Shown here: positions 44,625 to 54,767 of the stretch, piece after piece
Layout of the letters: each line of letters opens with the position of its first letter
Position numbering within the stretch: the first letter of the stretch is position 1
NCBI GenBank assembly: GCA_963576565.1
Contig: OY755047.1
Location: forward strand, 3,213,501 to 3,277,500
Source of the DNA: Aspidapion aeneum
Lineage: Eukaryota > Arthropoda > Insecta > Coleoptera > Brentidae
DNA length: 64,000 nt
Direction of reading: 5' to 3'
Translations under genes and position numbers: made by a program
The notes under the pieces: model-generated
Databases searched by the model: none
Told to the model about the DNA's origin: nothing
The model's input: the letters and a program-made list of their open reading frames with translations, nothing else

Positions 44625-45359
44625 TTAGCTCACACATATACTATACTATAGTAGTGTGAGCTATGGTGATCCTAATTTTTTCGAGAAAAAAAAAGTTGCT
44701 CCTATTTCAAAAATTTTTATATATCTTTGCGTTTCAGATGATTTTGAAACTTTTTTGTTGCGCCGTCTGTCTGTCTGTCTGTCTGTCTGTATGTCTGTAT
44801 GTCTGTAACGACCAACGCGCATAACTCAAAAACCGCTTGGCCGATTTTAATGAAATTTGGTGCCTAGGCTGGGTCTTGGGTCGAGATGGTCCCATTTAAA
44901 AATGAACAAAATCCACCGAACAGAAACCAAATAAAAGGGTGGGGGTAGATTTCAAAAATTAGAGTTTATGTGAAAATATGGCGCGTGTGATATCAAACGA
45001 AAGGTAATTGAGTCTGCAGTTAAACAAAATACATTTTAATTTATTTTAAAAGAAAGGGTGGGGGTATATTTTAAAAATTAGAGTTTAAGTGAAAATATGG
45101 CGTGTGTGATATCAAACGAAAGGTAATTGAGTCCGGAGTTTAACAAAATACATTTTAGTTTTTTGTTTTTTTTAAGGGTGGGGGGTAAATTTCAAAAATT
45201 TGAGTTTAAGTGAAAACATGGCTTGTGTGGTATCAAACAAAAGGTAATTTAGTCTGGAGTTAAATAAAATATATTTCAGTTTTTAGTTATATTAGCTCAC
45301 ACGTACACTATAACTATAGTACCTAGTGTGAGCTTAGGGGCCCATATATTGGCAGAGTT
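44625..45359 (-). mobile_element. Helentron/HINE-like element, copy 4
   Basis: Starts TTAGCTCACACATATACTAT, short CTGT tract at 44766-44805, three units of about 120 bp, ends CCCATATATTGGCAGAGT. T-rich on both sides, consistent with insertion in a T run. Confidence 0.8.
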
Positions 45360-45364
45360 TTTAG

Positions 45365-45985
45365 TTAGTTGAGAAGGAATTGGATCCGTTGTACTCCGTT
45401 AATATTTTTTAATCCAGGATTAACATTATTATTTTTAAAGGGACGCAAGTGACAGGGTGTAAAATTGACAAACGCTTTTACAGACTTTTTTGGTTGATAG
45501 CGTTTTTGAAAGATTCGTGGTCAGCAAAAATTAAAAAATATGCTAAAAATTAAAATATCATGCAATTCCCAAAACAAAACGCAAATTTCCCAAAAATTAT
45601 ATTTTAAACTTCTGATACCCCCCTCCCCCCTCCCACCGAATTTGTTTTTGGGTACGGCAGTGATATGTTGTATTTTATGTATGTTGATTGTTGTATAATC
45701 CTGTAGGCGAATAAACTCAGCTACTTTTAACATATTTAAAGGATATTGAGATAAACCTGATAAAAAAGACACCCTCCCAAATAATAAAATATGTTCTCGT
45801 ATCGAATATCTCAAAACATAAATCAGAAAAATGACATTTTATCCCTGGTAAGGGGGTAATTTCAGAAAATTGGGTGGTAATTGAGGCAGCCATATTTTAA
45901 AAATATGACACTTTTGGGGTCTTGTTAGAAAGGGATACTTTCAATCTTGCTAACAGCCAAAAATTCAAATTACTAAAGACAACCT
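45365..45985. other. Intergenic sequence
   Basis: No gene recognised. GATACCCCCCTCCCCCCTCCC at about 45616 is a short C-rich run. Confidence 0.4.
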
Positions 45986-45989
45986 ATTA

Positions 45990-46518
45990 CAGTGAAATCT
46001 CTCCTTGCGGGCACCCCTATTAAGCGGACACTCCCTTTAGGCGGACAATTTTTTTGGAATCAAGCTTTTCCCTACTTCTTTACATGTGAAATTCACTCCT
46101 ATAACCGGACACTCTAATAACCGGACGCGGACAATTTTTTTTGGTTAAGAATTACCTCTTTGTCCGTTTTAATGCAGAGACTAAATACTTCTGTCGTATT
46201 TACAACATATTTTATTCGGCGAGACTGCTGTGTTTTATTTTTATTGTTCAGTTGGGTAGTAATAGATCTCTTTGAAATGGCGCCCAGTAAAAAAATTCTT
46301 AGTTTACGTGAAAAAATGGAAGTTGTTAACGTTTCGGAGAAGGAACATCTATCAGCACGAAAGATCGCTAAAAAATTTAATTTCGAAAAAACTCAAGCAG
46401 CAGAAATTGTTAATAAATATATATTAAAATTTCGAAGTTCTCTCTCATAAGCGGACACCTCCAATAAGCGGACAAAATGGACGAAACCGTGAGTGTCCCC
46501 TTATAGGAGTTTTCACTC
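45990..46518 (+). mobile_element. Tigger-derived element carrying only the HTH coding segment
   Basis: Left end CAGTGAAATCTCTCCTTGCG preceded by TA; right end near TTTTCACTCTTTA. Same architecture as 51011-51936 and 57678-58304 but opposite orientation. It retains the pogo HTH frame and then passes straight into the right terminal region. Confidence 0.75.
46160..46450 (+). CDS. Solo pogo/CENP-B-type HTH peptide from Tigger derivative
   Basis: Within an open frame of 96 codons, MAPSKKILSLREKMEVVNVS starts a CENP-B N-terminal (pogo) helix-turn-helix: SLREKMEVVN...HLSARKIAKKFNFEKTQAAEIVNKYIL. Tigger transposases have this DNA-binding domain followed by a CENP-B-type second HTH and a DDE domain. 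Here translation stops at FRSSLS inside the right terminal repeat, so only the first DNA-binding domain could be made. The likely start is the internal Met of MAPSKK. Expression is unknown. It could act as a competitor for terminal-repeat binding, which is inference. Confidence 0.45.
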   Translation: MSVLMQRLNTSVVFTTYFIRRDCCVLFLLFSWVVIDLFEMAPSKKILSLREKMEVVNVSEKEHLSARKIAKKFNFEKTQAAEIVNKYILKFRSSLS

Positions 46519-46524
46519 TTTAGG

Positions 46525-46985
46525 GAAAGGTACTCTTCTTTATTTTAATTTTAGTAGCTGTGTTTTTTCTATTTCTTTTACTACATGCAAAAAACTTGTT
46601 TTCTAGGCAAAGTTTTAAAAATTTTTTGAAAGAAAATTTTTCAGGATTTAGGTAAAACTTTCTGTTGTAAAAGTTGTTAGAAAAGAAAGTTTCTGGCAAG
46701 TTACAAGAGATACCCTCTAACTAAAATAGGCCCTTGGGTTTTGAAACTAAGTCTGAATACGAAATAAGATGGAATTTTGAGTAAATTTTTTGCGTTGTCA
46801 TTTTATTTTTTACTTTTTTCTTACAGTTGTGTGGCTTATAGCCCATCGCACCGACTTTTTTTTCATTACTTAGCCTTAAGTGTTCCTTATAACGTCATAT
46901 TATGATTATATTGAGAAACGCTTTAAGCTTTAAGTCGGTGAGATGGACCTTTAGAGTCAAAAATCGCGTCATGTGTGATAGATAG
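46525..46985. other. Intergenic sequence
   Basis: No gene recognised. Confidence 0.4.
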
Positions 46986-46986
46986 G

Positions 46987-47098
46987 TGCTTGGGCGCACC
47001 CGGAGGGGGGGTCCCGGGGCCCGGGCCCTCCCAAGCCTTAGATTTTCTTACATATTTCTTGAAAGAACACGAAAAATAGCGTCAAATTCGACATTTTT
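46987..47098 (+). mobile_element. hAT MITE family B, left part
   Basis: GGGCGCACCCGGAGGGGG, GC-rich block, then CCAAGCCTTAGATTTTCTTA and a CGTCAAATTCGACAT segment as in the 13230 and 24256 copies. It breaks directly into LINE sequence. Confidence 0.6.
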
Positions 47099-47604
47099 AG
47101 CTGCTGTATCCAGTTCTTCCAGCATTGTTATCAGTTCTTCTTTCTTAACTATTGTTAAGGCCGCATATTGTCAGCATAGGTGGTTCAAGTATTGTCCGCT
47201 TACTTTGATGTCTATTTCTTCCCATTCTAAGTTTTTAAAAACATCTTCTAGGGCCTGGTTAAATAGTTTAGAGTATTGTGTCACCCTGGCTGACACCTCT
47301 TCTTATGCGGATTGGCTTGTTTCCTTCGTGGATTTTGATTGATGTTGTTGCTGCTATATATATTGGCTATTAAGTCTGTGTATCTGCGATCTATACGGCT
47401 ATTAATTAAAGATGCTGTTACTACCCAGTGCTCAATGCTATCGAAAGCTTTTTCAAAGCCTACAAACGCAATATATAGTAGAATGTTGTATTCGTTGGCC
47501 CGCTTATTACCATTTTCATGGTTAAAAGGAGCTCAACTGTACTGAAACCTTTTCTGATGCCTGCTGGTTCTTTTGATTGATATCCGTTAATATTTTCGTG
47601 AAAA

Positions 47605-47930
47605 GCTTATCATAACAATATCATTTCATGTAAAAAAAAGCCAAGTACGCGAAAATGGCATTCCATAAAAAGAATTGAGATAAAAGTAAAGCCAAGTTCT
47701 CCAATACAAATTTCAAAATGAAAGGTTCTTACTAGTTTTTTTAAACTTTGCTCCCATGACTTGGAGGGGTTGTTAACTCCATGGAGATCTAAGACTGTGC
47801 AAAGTTTGAGATTCGTAGCTCATTCCAAAGTAGAGTTATAGGTAGGTCAAATATCGGCTAAAATGTTTCAAGAAAAGATGGTTACGGCGCCCAAACTTGG
47901 CGAGGCACTGCCGTGCCCTCAGATAAATTA
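47605..47930 (+). repeat. Repeat D tail joined to a TIR-MITE arm
   Basis: ATCATTTCATGTAAAAAAAA to GAAAGGTTCTTACTAG matches one arm of the 38258 MITE. From CTTGGAGGGGTTGTTAAC onward it matches the repeat D tail to CTGCCGTGCCCTCAGAT. Confidence 0.6.
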
Positions 47931-47938
47931 CATTGAGG

Positions 47939-48138
47939 CAGTGGCGTATATAGAAAAAAGTTTCGGGGGGGGGGGCCCGAGACAGTTTCGAGGGGGGCCC
48001 AAGACCTCATGAGGTCGTATTTTATGCTATTTTAGGTTTGTATTCACGAAATATGTGGAAAATATTTTAAAAAATCTCCTCAATGCAGTGGCGTACATAA
48101 AGCGCGGGCCCCCAGGCCCCCCCTTATATACGCCACTG
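47939..48138. mobile_element. hAT MITE family C with inverted copy of its own flank
   Basis: Ends CAGTGGCGTATATAGAA and TTATATACGCCACTG with the perfect 8-bp duplication CATTGAGG (47931-47938, 48139-48146). Inside, 48076-48095 reads CTCCTCAATGCAGTGGCGTA, the exact complement of the right terminus plus the duplication plus two flanking bases (48129-48148). Confidence 0.85.
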
Positions 48139-48339
48139 CATTGAGGAGTGTTATAGGTAGATAGTTTTTTAGGTCTGCTCTGTCGCCTTTTTTGTGTAGA
48201 ATAATGGTCACTGATTCTTTCCAGTTCTTTGGGATTATTTTTTCTTTAAATATTTTTTCATCAGTCCTAGGTAATACTAAATCATATGTTGAGAGTAAGT
48301 AAAACTACAAAAAAAAATATTTAAAATTAAGCCCTCTCT

Positions 48340-48860
48340 CTTTATTGGTACTCCTTTGATAAAACTTTATGTGAATAACATCCAAAAATATAAAAATATG
48401 TAAGATTTTTATACGGGATATACCTTAGAAGATATGCTTTCAACTGAAAAGTGTATCAAAGCAACTTTGTAAAGTTTCAATTGCACTTCTTCGGAGTTTT
48501 TAAATTGGATATTTTGAGACCAAAATAGAACAAGTAAAGTGAACTAAGATTTTCCTATAAAATGTTTTTTTTTGCGATGTATTTTATAAAACAAAAATAA
48601 ATGAATGAATCCATGATGGATCTGATAACTTCCTAGCCCTATTAGCACACTCCAAGTATCAGCCTTAAAAATAGCTTTTGTAAATATCTCATAAACGAAA
48701 GCTCCTACAAAGTTTTTATTGATGAGGTGCCCCGTTAAAAAGTTTTCATACTAGCGTGCGGAAAAGTAAATTTTTCGTTTGGAATGATGTACTTTTCCAC
48801 ATGATTTTACTTTTCCGCACCATTTTTATTTTTCCGCACGATTTTTTTTCGCACGTCCAA
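48340..48860. other. Intergenic; repeated CTTTTCCGCAC words
   Basis: No gene recognised. TTTTCCGCAC occurs at about 48810 and 48830 with an inverted GTGCGGAAAAG at about 48756. Confidence 0.4.
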
Positions 48861-48864
48861 TCAT

Positions 48865-50600
48865 GTCCGTGCTTGGTTTAACTGAAAACTTTTTTATTTT
48901 GCATTATAAACGCAACTTCAATAAACTATCGTTTTCGTCAATGCGACTCCTTATGCAAAACTTTAGCTTCTGACCATTGAATCTTTTCATCATTTGACCA
49001 TTCGGATTCGCTAAACCAGATGTTATTACCCATAATTGGGTACCTTTTAGATGATAATTTACTCTAACCTAAAGAAGGCGTTTCGTTTTACCTACATGTG
49101 ATTTACCACACTCACACGGGATTTGGTGAATACATTCCTTATTATTTGAGGGCTTTTCTGGTTTTGGTTTAGTTACAAAACTCCTTATTGTATTTCCCGA
49201 TAAAAATACTGTTTTTATATTATAGTGTTTGGCTATTCCTCTTATGTTTTCTGAAATCTCTAGAACACATAAAATGTTAATAAAACCCAACGGATTATTT
49301 TGAGAATTTGCTACATTTGATTTGTTTTTAATTTTAGAGCTCATTGAACTTTATTAATTTCGCGTAATAACCATTCTGTGGTTAATTCTTCATTATAAAT
49401 ACAAATATTTACGGCTCTTTAATCCAAGCTTCTTATAACTCCTTGTTTTGTAGCAACAGGATGATGAGACTTAAAATTTAGGTACTATCCCGTGTGTGTA
49501 GGTTTCCTCTATAATAGAGTAAATTTGTAAAATGAAGCTGCAAAAAGGGTGTACTTTTTTATATTTGGCATAGTAGTACCAAAAAGATTTTCCGGCCTGG
49601 GAATCTAGGATGGCGGCCGCCAAAATTTAAAAAAAAAATATTTAATTTGGTCTGCTGGTTGTAAAGGTCCCTTTTATGTTTGACCAATTAAGCGCCATCT
49701 TTGTGTCGGCTGGGAAACATCATTTTATTTAAGCACGTTTAAAGAGCTGGTCAGTAGCTTTAATATGAGGTATTAAAAATAAATATCGCGGAAAAATTAA
49801 AGAAAATATCGAAGAAAAACAATTTTTTTAAAATATAGCCGCCATTTTGTTTTAAAGTGACAGGTGTAATTTTTTTACATTTTTAAATTAAGAAGGTCCC
49901 ACTTAAAGTAAATTTATCAAAACTAATTTAATTTGTCTTAAAACAATAAATTCTTTTTTTTTCTTAACAGCAGCCGCCATCTTGGATTCCGATGCCGAAA
50001 ATCAGGGGATCCTCGATTAAAAATTTTACTTTTGATGTTAGCTACTACCATGCCAAACATAAAGAAATATACCCTTTTTGCAGCTTTTTATTGAAATACC
50101 CTACAAATTTACTCTACTTATATACAGAGGTTTGAATGTTTCGGTCTGTTCGACAAGAACATCCAAAAAAGGTAAGGCTGAATCTTTTTCAATTTCCATT
50201 GTGCATTTGATTGTTGGTCGAATACCGTTCAAATGGCGTAAAAAATTATGCAATTCGTCATCATTTTCCGGCCATATAATAAATGTGTTATTCATTTATC
50301 GTAGCCATAGTTTTGGCTTGACTGTTGCTGTGTTGATCGCATGGTCCTCAAACCACTCCATGTAGATGTTTGCTAACTGGCAAAAGAGACGAACCCATTT
50401 GGAAGTCCATCATTTTGCGTGTAAAACTTATCTTTCACTTGAAAGTAAGAGTTACGGAGACAGATCTCTTACAGATCTATCCCCCCTCCACCGATAGCGT
50501 TGTACTCTTGTGAAGTGTATGATCAGTTTGTAATTTGTTAGCACGTTGGTGTAAAGATTTTCCACATTAAAACTTTCTTTACACTTTACAGTAGTTCCTT
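48865..50600 (-). pseudogene. Penelope-like retroelement, split by a TIR element
   Basis: Minus-strand order from 50600: reverse transcriptase segment FQVKDKFYTQNDGLPNGF, then KPKLWLR, a stop, MNNTFIIWPENDDELHNFLR, RPTIKCTMEIEKDSALPFLD; after the insertion (49518-50118), RKPTHTG, NFKSHHPVATKQGVIR, linker, KECIHQIPCECGKSHVGKTK (GIY-YIG start), and WSEAKVLHKESH. This is the domain order of Penelope elements. The YVDD catalytic box reads stop-M-N-N, so polymerase activity is lost. Confidence 0.8.
49518..50118. mobile_element. TIR element inserted in the Penelope copy
   Basis: AGAGTAAATTTGTA...AAGCTGCAAAAAGGGTGTA at the left is inverted at the right as TATACCCTTTTTGCAGCTTT...TACAAATTTACTCT. TATA occurs on both sides. 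Interior holds GATGGCGGCCGCC and GCAGCCGCCATCTTGGAT inverted words. No gene. Superfamily unassigned. Confidence 0.6.
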
Positions 50601-50604
50601 ATGA

Positions 50605-50898
50605 AAATTTCGTGAAAATCGGTTCAGCTGTTTAGGAGCTATCGTGTTACGGACAGACGTCGCGACGATATTGCTAAGATAGGTCAAAATACACCCAAAT
50701 AACACATTTTCGGCGTTATCCAACCACTGCTTTGCGGGCTAAGAAGGTAAAAATTAAAATTAATAATCAAAGAAAAAGTTTTTCAAAGTTTTATTGAGTA
50801 CTGCATTAAAATTTAAAAAGAAAACTGAAAAGTCAACTCGTTAATAAAATTTCAATCAGCCAACTTTTAATCAGCTACTTTTTTCCATTTAAAAATAG
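50605..50898. other. Intergenic; microsatellite-flank-like segment
   Basis: AAATCGGTTCAGCTGTTTAG followed by GTTACGGACAGACG resembles the conserved segment next to CAGA tracts in Helentron-like elements, without a tract. Nothing else recognised. Confidence 0.4.
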
Positions 50899-51066
50899 CT
50901 GTGTAGCCAGTGGCGGGTCTAAGATATCAGGGGGGTAGGCGCCAAGAAGGGAGAAAAACACAAAAAAAAATACGCTTTTTAATAAGTTTGAGTTTAGAAA
51001 TTTGGGACTACAGTGAAACCTCCTATAAGCAGACACTCACGGATTCGTCGATTTTGTCCGCTAATT

Positions 51067-51345
51067 CAGTGGCGGATCCATGGGAGGGCACTAGGGGCAC
51101 TTGCCCCCCTCCCCCCCGAGAATTTTTTGAATATACAAAAAATGAGTAAATAGTAATGTTTTTGCTAATAAAAATTCAAAATTTTTTCTTGCGGCGCATG
51201 AAAGTGTCTATTGTTATTATCAACGAAATTACAACCATTGACTAATTCAATAAAATGCTGCTTAAAAAAATATATACCGTTTTTTACCAACAGATGTCAC
51301 CTAAAGTGCCCCCCCCCCCGAGAAGCACCTCTGGATCCGCCCTTG
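51067..51345. mobile_element. hAT MITE family A nested in the Tigger derivative
   Basis: Ends CAGTGGCGGATCCATGGG and CTCTGGATCCGCCCTTG, with the perfect 8-bp duplication CGCTAATT (51059-51066, 51346-51353). 279 bp. Confidence 0.9.
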
Positions 51346-51347
51346 CG

Positions 51348-51695
51348 CTAATTGGAGGTGTCCGCGTATGAGAGAGAACTGCGAAATTTTAATATATATT
51401 TATTAACAATTTTCGCTGCTTGAGTTTTTCCGATATTAAATTTTTCAGCTATCCTTCGTGCTGATAGATGTTTCTTCTCCGAAACGTTTACAACTTCCAT
51501 TTTTTCACGTAAACAAAGAAGTTTTTGACTAGGCGCAATTTCAAGGACATCTATTACTACCCAACTGAACAATAAAAATAAAACACAGTAGTCGCGCCGA
51601 ATAAAATATGTTGTAAATTCGACAGAAGTATTTGGTCTTCGCATTAAAACAGAAAAAGTTAATTTCCCGGTTTCAGAGTGCGTTGTTGCCAACAT
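51348..51695 (-). CDS. Solo pogo-type HTH peptide, second copy
   Basis: An uninterrupted 115-codon frame whose middle reads LREKMEVVNVSEKKHLSARR, then IAEKFNIGKTQAAKIVNKYI, the pogo/CENP-B N-terminal HTH. It runs into the terminal repeat and stops at YADTSN. The MAPSKK start of the 46-kb copy is IAPSQK here, so a start at that Met is lost and an upstream Met would be needed. It may be a fossil whose frame happens to be intact. Confidence 0.35.
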   Translation of the reverse strand: MLATTHSETGKLTFSVLMRRPNTSVEFTTYFIRRDYCVLFLLFSWVVIDVLEIAPSQKLLCLREKMEVVNVSEKKHLSARRIAEKFNIGKTQAAKIVNKYILKFRSSLSYADTSN

Positions 51696-52877
51696 ACTAC
51701 ATAATATTTATGCCCATGTCGTGCGGCACTTTGTCCCGTTGGCAGAGATTCGTGTCCAGTTAAGGGACGTTTCAGAATTTGTAAAAAAAAATTGTCCGCG
51801 TCCGGTTATTAGAGTGTCCGGTTATAGGAGACAATTTTACATGTAAGTAAATAGAGAAAAGCTTGGTTCCAGCAAATTTGTCCGCCTAAAGGGAGTGTCT
51901 GCTTATTAGAGGTGGCCGCCAGAGGAGTTTGCACTGTATATGCAAATAAATTTTTTGAAACAGTATTGTTTGTGTAAAAATGTTAAAAAACGTTAATTTT
52001 TGTGAAAAAAATGAAAGTTTAGTGTAAATTTTGTAACAAATTGCGGTTTATGTATTTTTTGTTTTTTTACAAGAAGTAAAAATTATAAGCTTTGTGTCAA
52101 AGAGGGGGGCTCTTCGTTTGCCTCCTCCCTGGATCCGCTACTCTACACAATTTTATTCTAGCATTTTACAAACAAGCAGCAACTTGGTGTAGTTTTTAGT
52201 TTATTTGTTTATAGATAAGGTCTATTCGCCCTTCTTTTACATGCGCAAAGTGCTCGGATTAGCACACGTTTCAGACTAATCATGGCCCTGTAGAGCAACC
52301 CCAAAAATCCCACAGAATTTTAAACAGTCTATTAACCTACTAAGTATATGTCTATTTTTTGCCACATCAATCATTATTTTCGGGAATGTTTTGTCTATAG
52401 GCACTATTCAATTGGCACCTAATATCAGTCTTGCCTAGTATAGAAAATTCTATGTGTTTATTTAAATAAGTAGCACTTACTTTGTGTCTCTAACTTTTCA
52501 CTAAAGTGCTTGACATCACACATTCCCTTTACCACCCACGCATGATCACTTCGTGGATTGTTCATAATAAGAAAAATGAAGCAAAAAAAATATTTCAACC
52601 AGTTTTCAGCATCGTATAATTTTTTATTACTGGCACTAAAATTTTGGTTAATTTTTAGGATTTTTAGGTCCGGTCTATGTGACCCTAAAGATTTTATTTG
52701 TAATCGAAGTTCATATTATGTCAACGTATTTAAATTTACACAGTTAATTACATAATCGACGGTACTTATTTCCACTTTGAAACCAAACAAAAACAAACAG
52801 TGGACAGGCGAACGGCAAGGCTTTTAATTACTGACCCTGACGTACCCCAAATCAAAACAAACTCATACGTATTCACT

Positions 52878-53525
52878 GATAGTCAAGCCACCCTGAAGGC
52901 GCTAAACGCACCCAAGATTGCTGACGGCTCGGTGGAAGAATGCGCAGAGGCGCTGGAGACTCTAAGCGATGGCAAACGGGTGACGCTGGTTTGGATTCCG
53001 GGACATACGGGGGTACCAGGCAACGAGAAGGCGGACGAACTCGCACGACTCGGGGCAGGAACCGCCTATGTAGGACCTGAGCCACTTTTGGGCGTGACAA
53101 AAAGACAAGTGCAAAGCGGACTCAACAAATGGGCCCAGGACGCGCTATTAAACTCCTGGGAAACAGGAACGGGTTGCAGACAGACCAGAGAATTCGTAGA
53201 CCGTCCAAAAGCGACCAGAATTAGATGGATGCTGGGACGGACACGAAAAGACCTCGGACTGCTGATAGGTACTCTAACCGGACATAACCAGTTGAGGAAG
53301 CACATGACACGTATAGGAGTCGAGAATGACCCTACCTGCCCAGCCTGTGGACAGGAAGAAGAGACATCAAGACACCTCGTGGTAGAATGCGAGGCCTACG
53401 CAAGGATGAGACAACAGGCACTCAGAGCGCCAACTCTGAGCGAGGAAGAACTGGACTTTGTAAAGAGAACAGGAAGGCCCAATGAGTTACCCGACCATCA
53501 AAGGGAAGTGCAGAGAGTGGGTTAA
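52878..53525 (+). pseudogene. LINE RNase H and CCHC-like C-terminal region
   Basis: After the host-derived start the frame reads DSQATLKALNAPKIADGSVE, EECAEALETLSDGKRVTLVW, IPGHTGVPGNEKADELARLG, ending with CPACGQEEETSRHLVVEC and VKRTGRPNELPD. The DSQ and WIPGH...GNEKADELA motifs identify a retroelement RNase H. The C-x2-C...H-x4-C knuckle is typical of R1/I-group LINE C-termini. The frame is intact and of higher GC than its flanks, suggesting a recent insertion, but endonuclease and reverse transcriptase are missing by truncation. Confidence 0.8.
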
Positions 53526-53610
53526 GGGACAGACTTGGGGCATGGCGAAAAGGGCCTACTCTGGCCTACTTGTCAGACCTGCGGGTCAACCCCCTCCCCA
53601 CTACTACTAC
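52878..53610 (+). mobile_element. R1/I-like LINE, 5'-truncated copy 1, with (ACT)n tail
   Basis: Flanked by the 8-bp repeat TATTCACT (52870-52877, 53611-53618). The tail is CACTACTACTAC. Empty versions of the site are CGTCTTCACTAGGGATAG at 29896 and its inverted relative near 63790. It encodes RNase H and a C-terminal zinc knuckle on the plus strand. Confidence 0.85.
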
Positions 53611-54439
53611 TATTCACTAAGGATAGAAGCGGCAACACGTAGGAAGGGCAACGAATCAGCCACACCGCTGAAAAACGGGTGAAATTGAAATCTTGTCCCG
53701 CGCGGTGCTGCCGGCTTGTAACTATTTACGCTAAAAAAGTTTACCCAGTTAACCACAGACTAAAAAAAAGAACTAGACATGTCGTAAGGAAAGATTTAAC
53801 TTTTTTTTTAATAAATCAATTAAAAATACTGGTTGTTGTCTAGTTTAGGGAGGGCACTGCCCCGAACCCCCCGCGCCCCCCCACGCTACGCCGCTGTTTG
53901 GAACAACGGCCTGCATCAGGCCAGCATGTATATATTTTAGTACAAAACACACTGTACTTTTAAAGTAATGCATTCTTTTAACTTCTTTGTACACAAAAGC
54001 ATGTACTTTTCAAGCAATGAGTTTTCTTCGTATTTTTAGTAAATACAAAAAAACTGAATTTTTATACATTTTTTAAAAAAAACCTGTACTTTTAAAGCAT
54101 TGTATTTTATTAATTTTTTTAGTAGTAGAAAGAAATTACTTTTATTGTAAATATTGTAAGTACATTACGTCACTCACATCTCATATTTACAAAAAGAAAT
54201 ATTAATTGATCATTATATAATTATTATATAAGATCTTTAATATTTTCCTTTTCATATCAGATGAGAATATTTCCAAAGATCATGGAACATTCCACATCAA
54301 TTTAAAAATAAATAAAATCATTCACATTCTTAAGCTTGACATTCCTTAGTGTACCAGTAAAATGTAGACTAGTGTTTACCATCTAGTGGCAAGGACGGTA
54401 AATATTTTATTTTCACAGTAATAGGTATTTACGTTACTA

Positions 54440-54541
54440 GACCGGAAATAAGGACTTTACAGGTCGACACAGGAAATTTACAGGGCGAGCCGCAGGCGAG
54501 ACCTGTAAACCTGCGGAGACCTGTAAAGTCAGTTTCCGGTC
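54440..54541. promoter_or_regulatory. Left-end inverted array of the Crypton-like element
   Basis: GACCGGAAA, GGACTTTACAGGTC at 54440-54465 is inverted as GACCTGTAAAGTC, TTTCCGGTC at 54518-54541. Between lie two more TTTACAGG/CCTGTAAA words (54477, 54502) and the pair CCGCAGG/CCTGCGG. It looks like a recombinase-binding or core-site array; function inferred. Confidence 0.45.
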
Positions 54542-54767
54542 GTGTATCGTACGTATATTTTTTTTTAACCGACATAATGAAGCACAGCTGTCTGTCTTAC
54601 TCAAAAGCTAGAGTAAGTATATGTTTGACTACTTATATTTAAACAATATTTATGCTACAATTAGGAACAATTCTTATACGCAACTACCTATATAACTATA
54701 GTAACCATTTTATATGTAAGTTACCTATATGTACCTAATATAAAATTCAAACAATTTTAATGCATCA

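Larger units (their letters stand above)
47098..48330 (-). pseudogene. RTE-like LINE reverse transcriptase, interrupted
   Basis: Minus strand, upper part (48150-48330): KIIPKNWKESVTIILHKKGD and LKNYLPITLL. Lower part (47098-47597): KLFTKILTDI, then broken palm segments, SARVTQYSKLFNQALEDVFK, NLEWEEIDIK, LNHLC and LEELDTAAK. The two parts adjoin in family members, but here are separated by a repeat D fragment (47605-47930) and a hAT MITE (47939-48138). Many stops; dead. Confidence 0.7.
51011..51936 (-). mobile_element. Tigger derivative, itself interrupted by hAT MITE A
   Basis: CAGTGAAACCTCCTATAAGC at the left and GAGTTTGCACTG at the right, with TA on both sides (51009-51010, 51937-51938). 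The MITE at 51067-51345 splits the word TGTCCGCTAATTGGAGGTG. Carries a solo HTH frame on the minus strand. Confidence 0.85.
50899..52136. mobile_element. hAT-like repeat enclosing a Tigger derivative
   Basis: CAGTGGCGGGTCTAAG at the left and CCTGGATCCGCTACTC at the right are inverted, with GTGTAG and CTACAC just outside also inverted rather than directly repeated. The host is interrupted at 51011-51936. Confidence 0.6.
52137..53850. mobile_element. hAT-like repeat family E, copy 2, carrying a LINE
   Basis: Collinear with 29250-30055, from ACAATTTTATTCTAGCATTT to CAATTAAAAATACTGGTTG, except for the LINE at 52878-53610. It is followed by a G/C-rich end CACGCTACGCCGCTG at 53881-53896. Confidence 0.7.
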
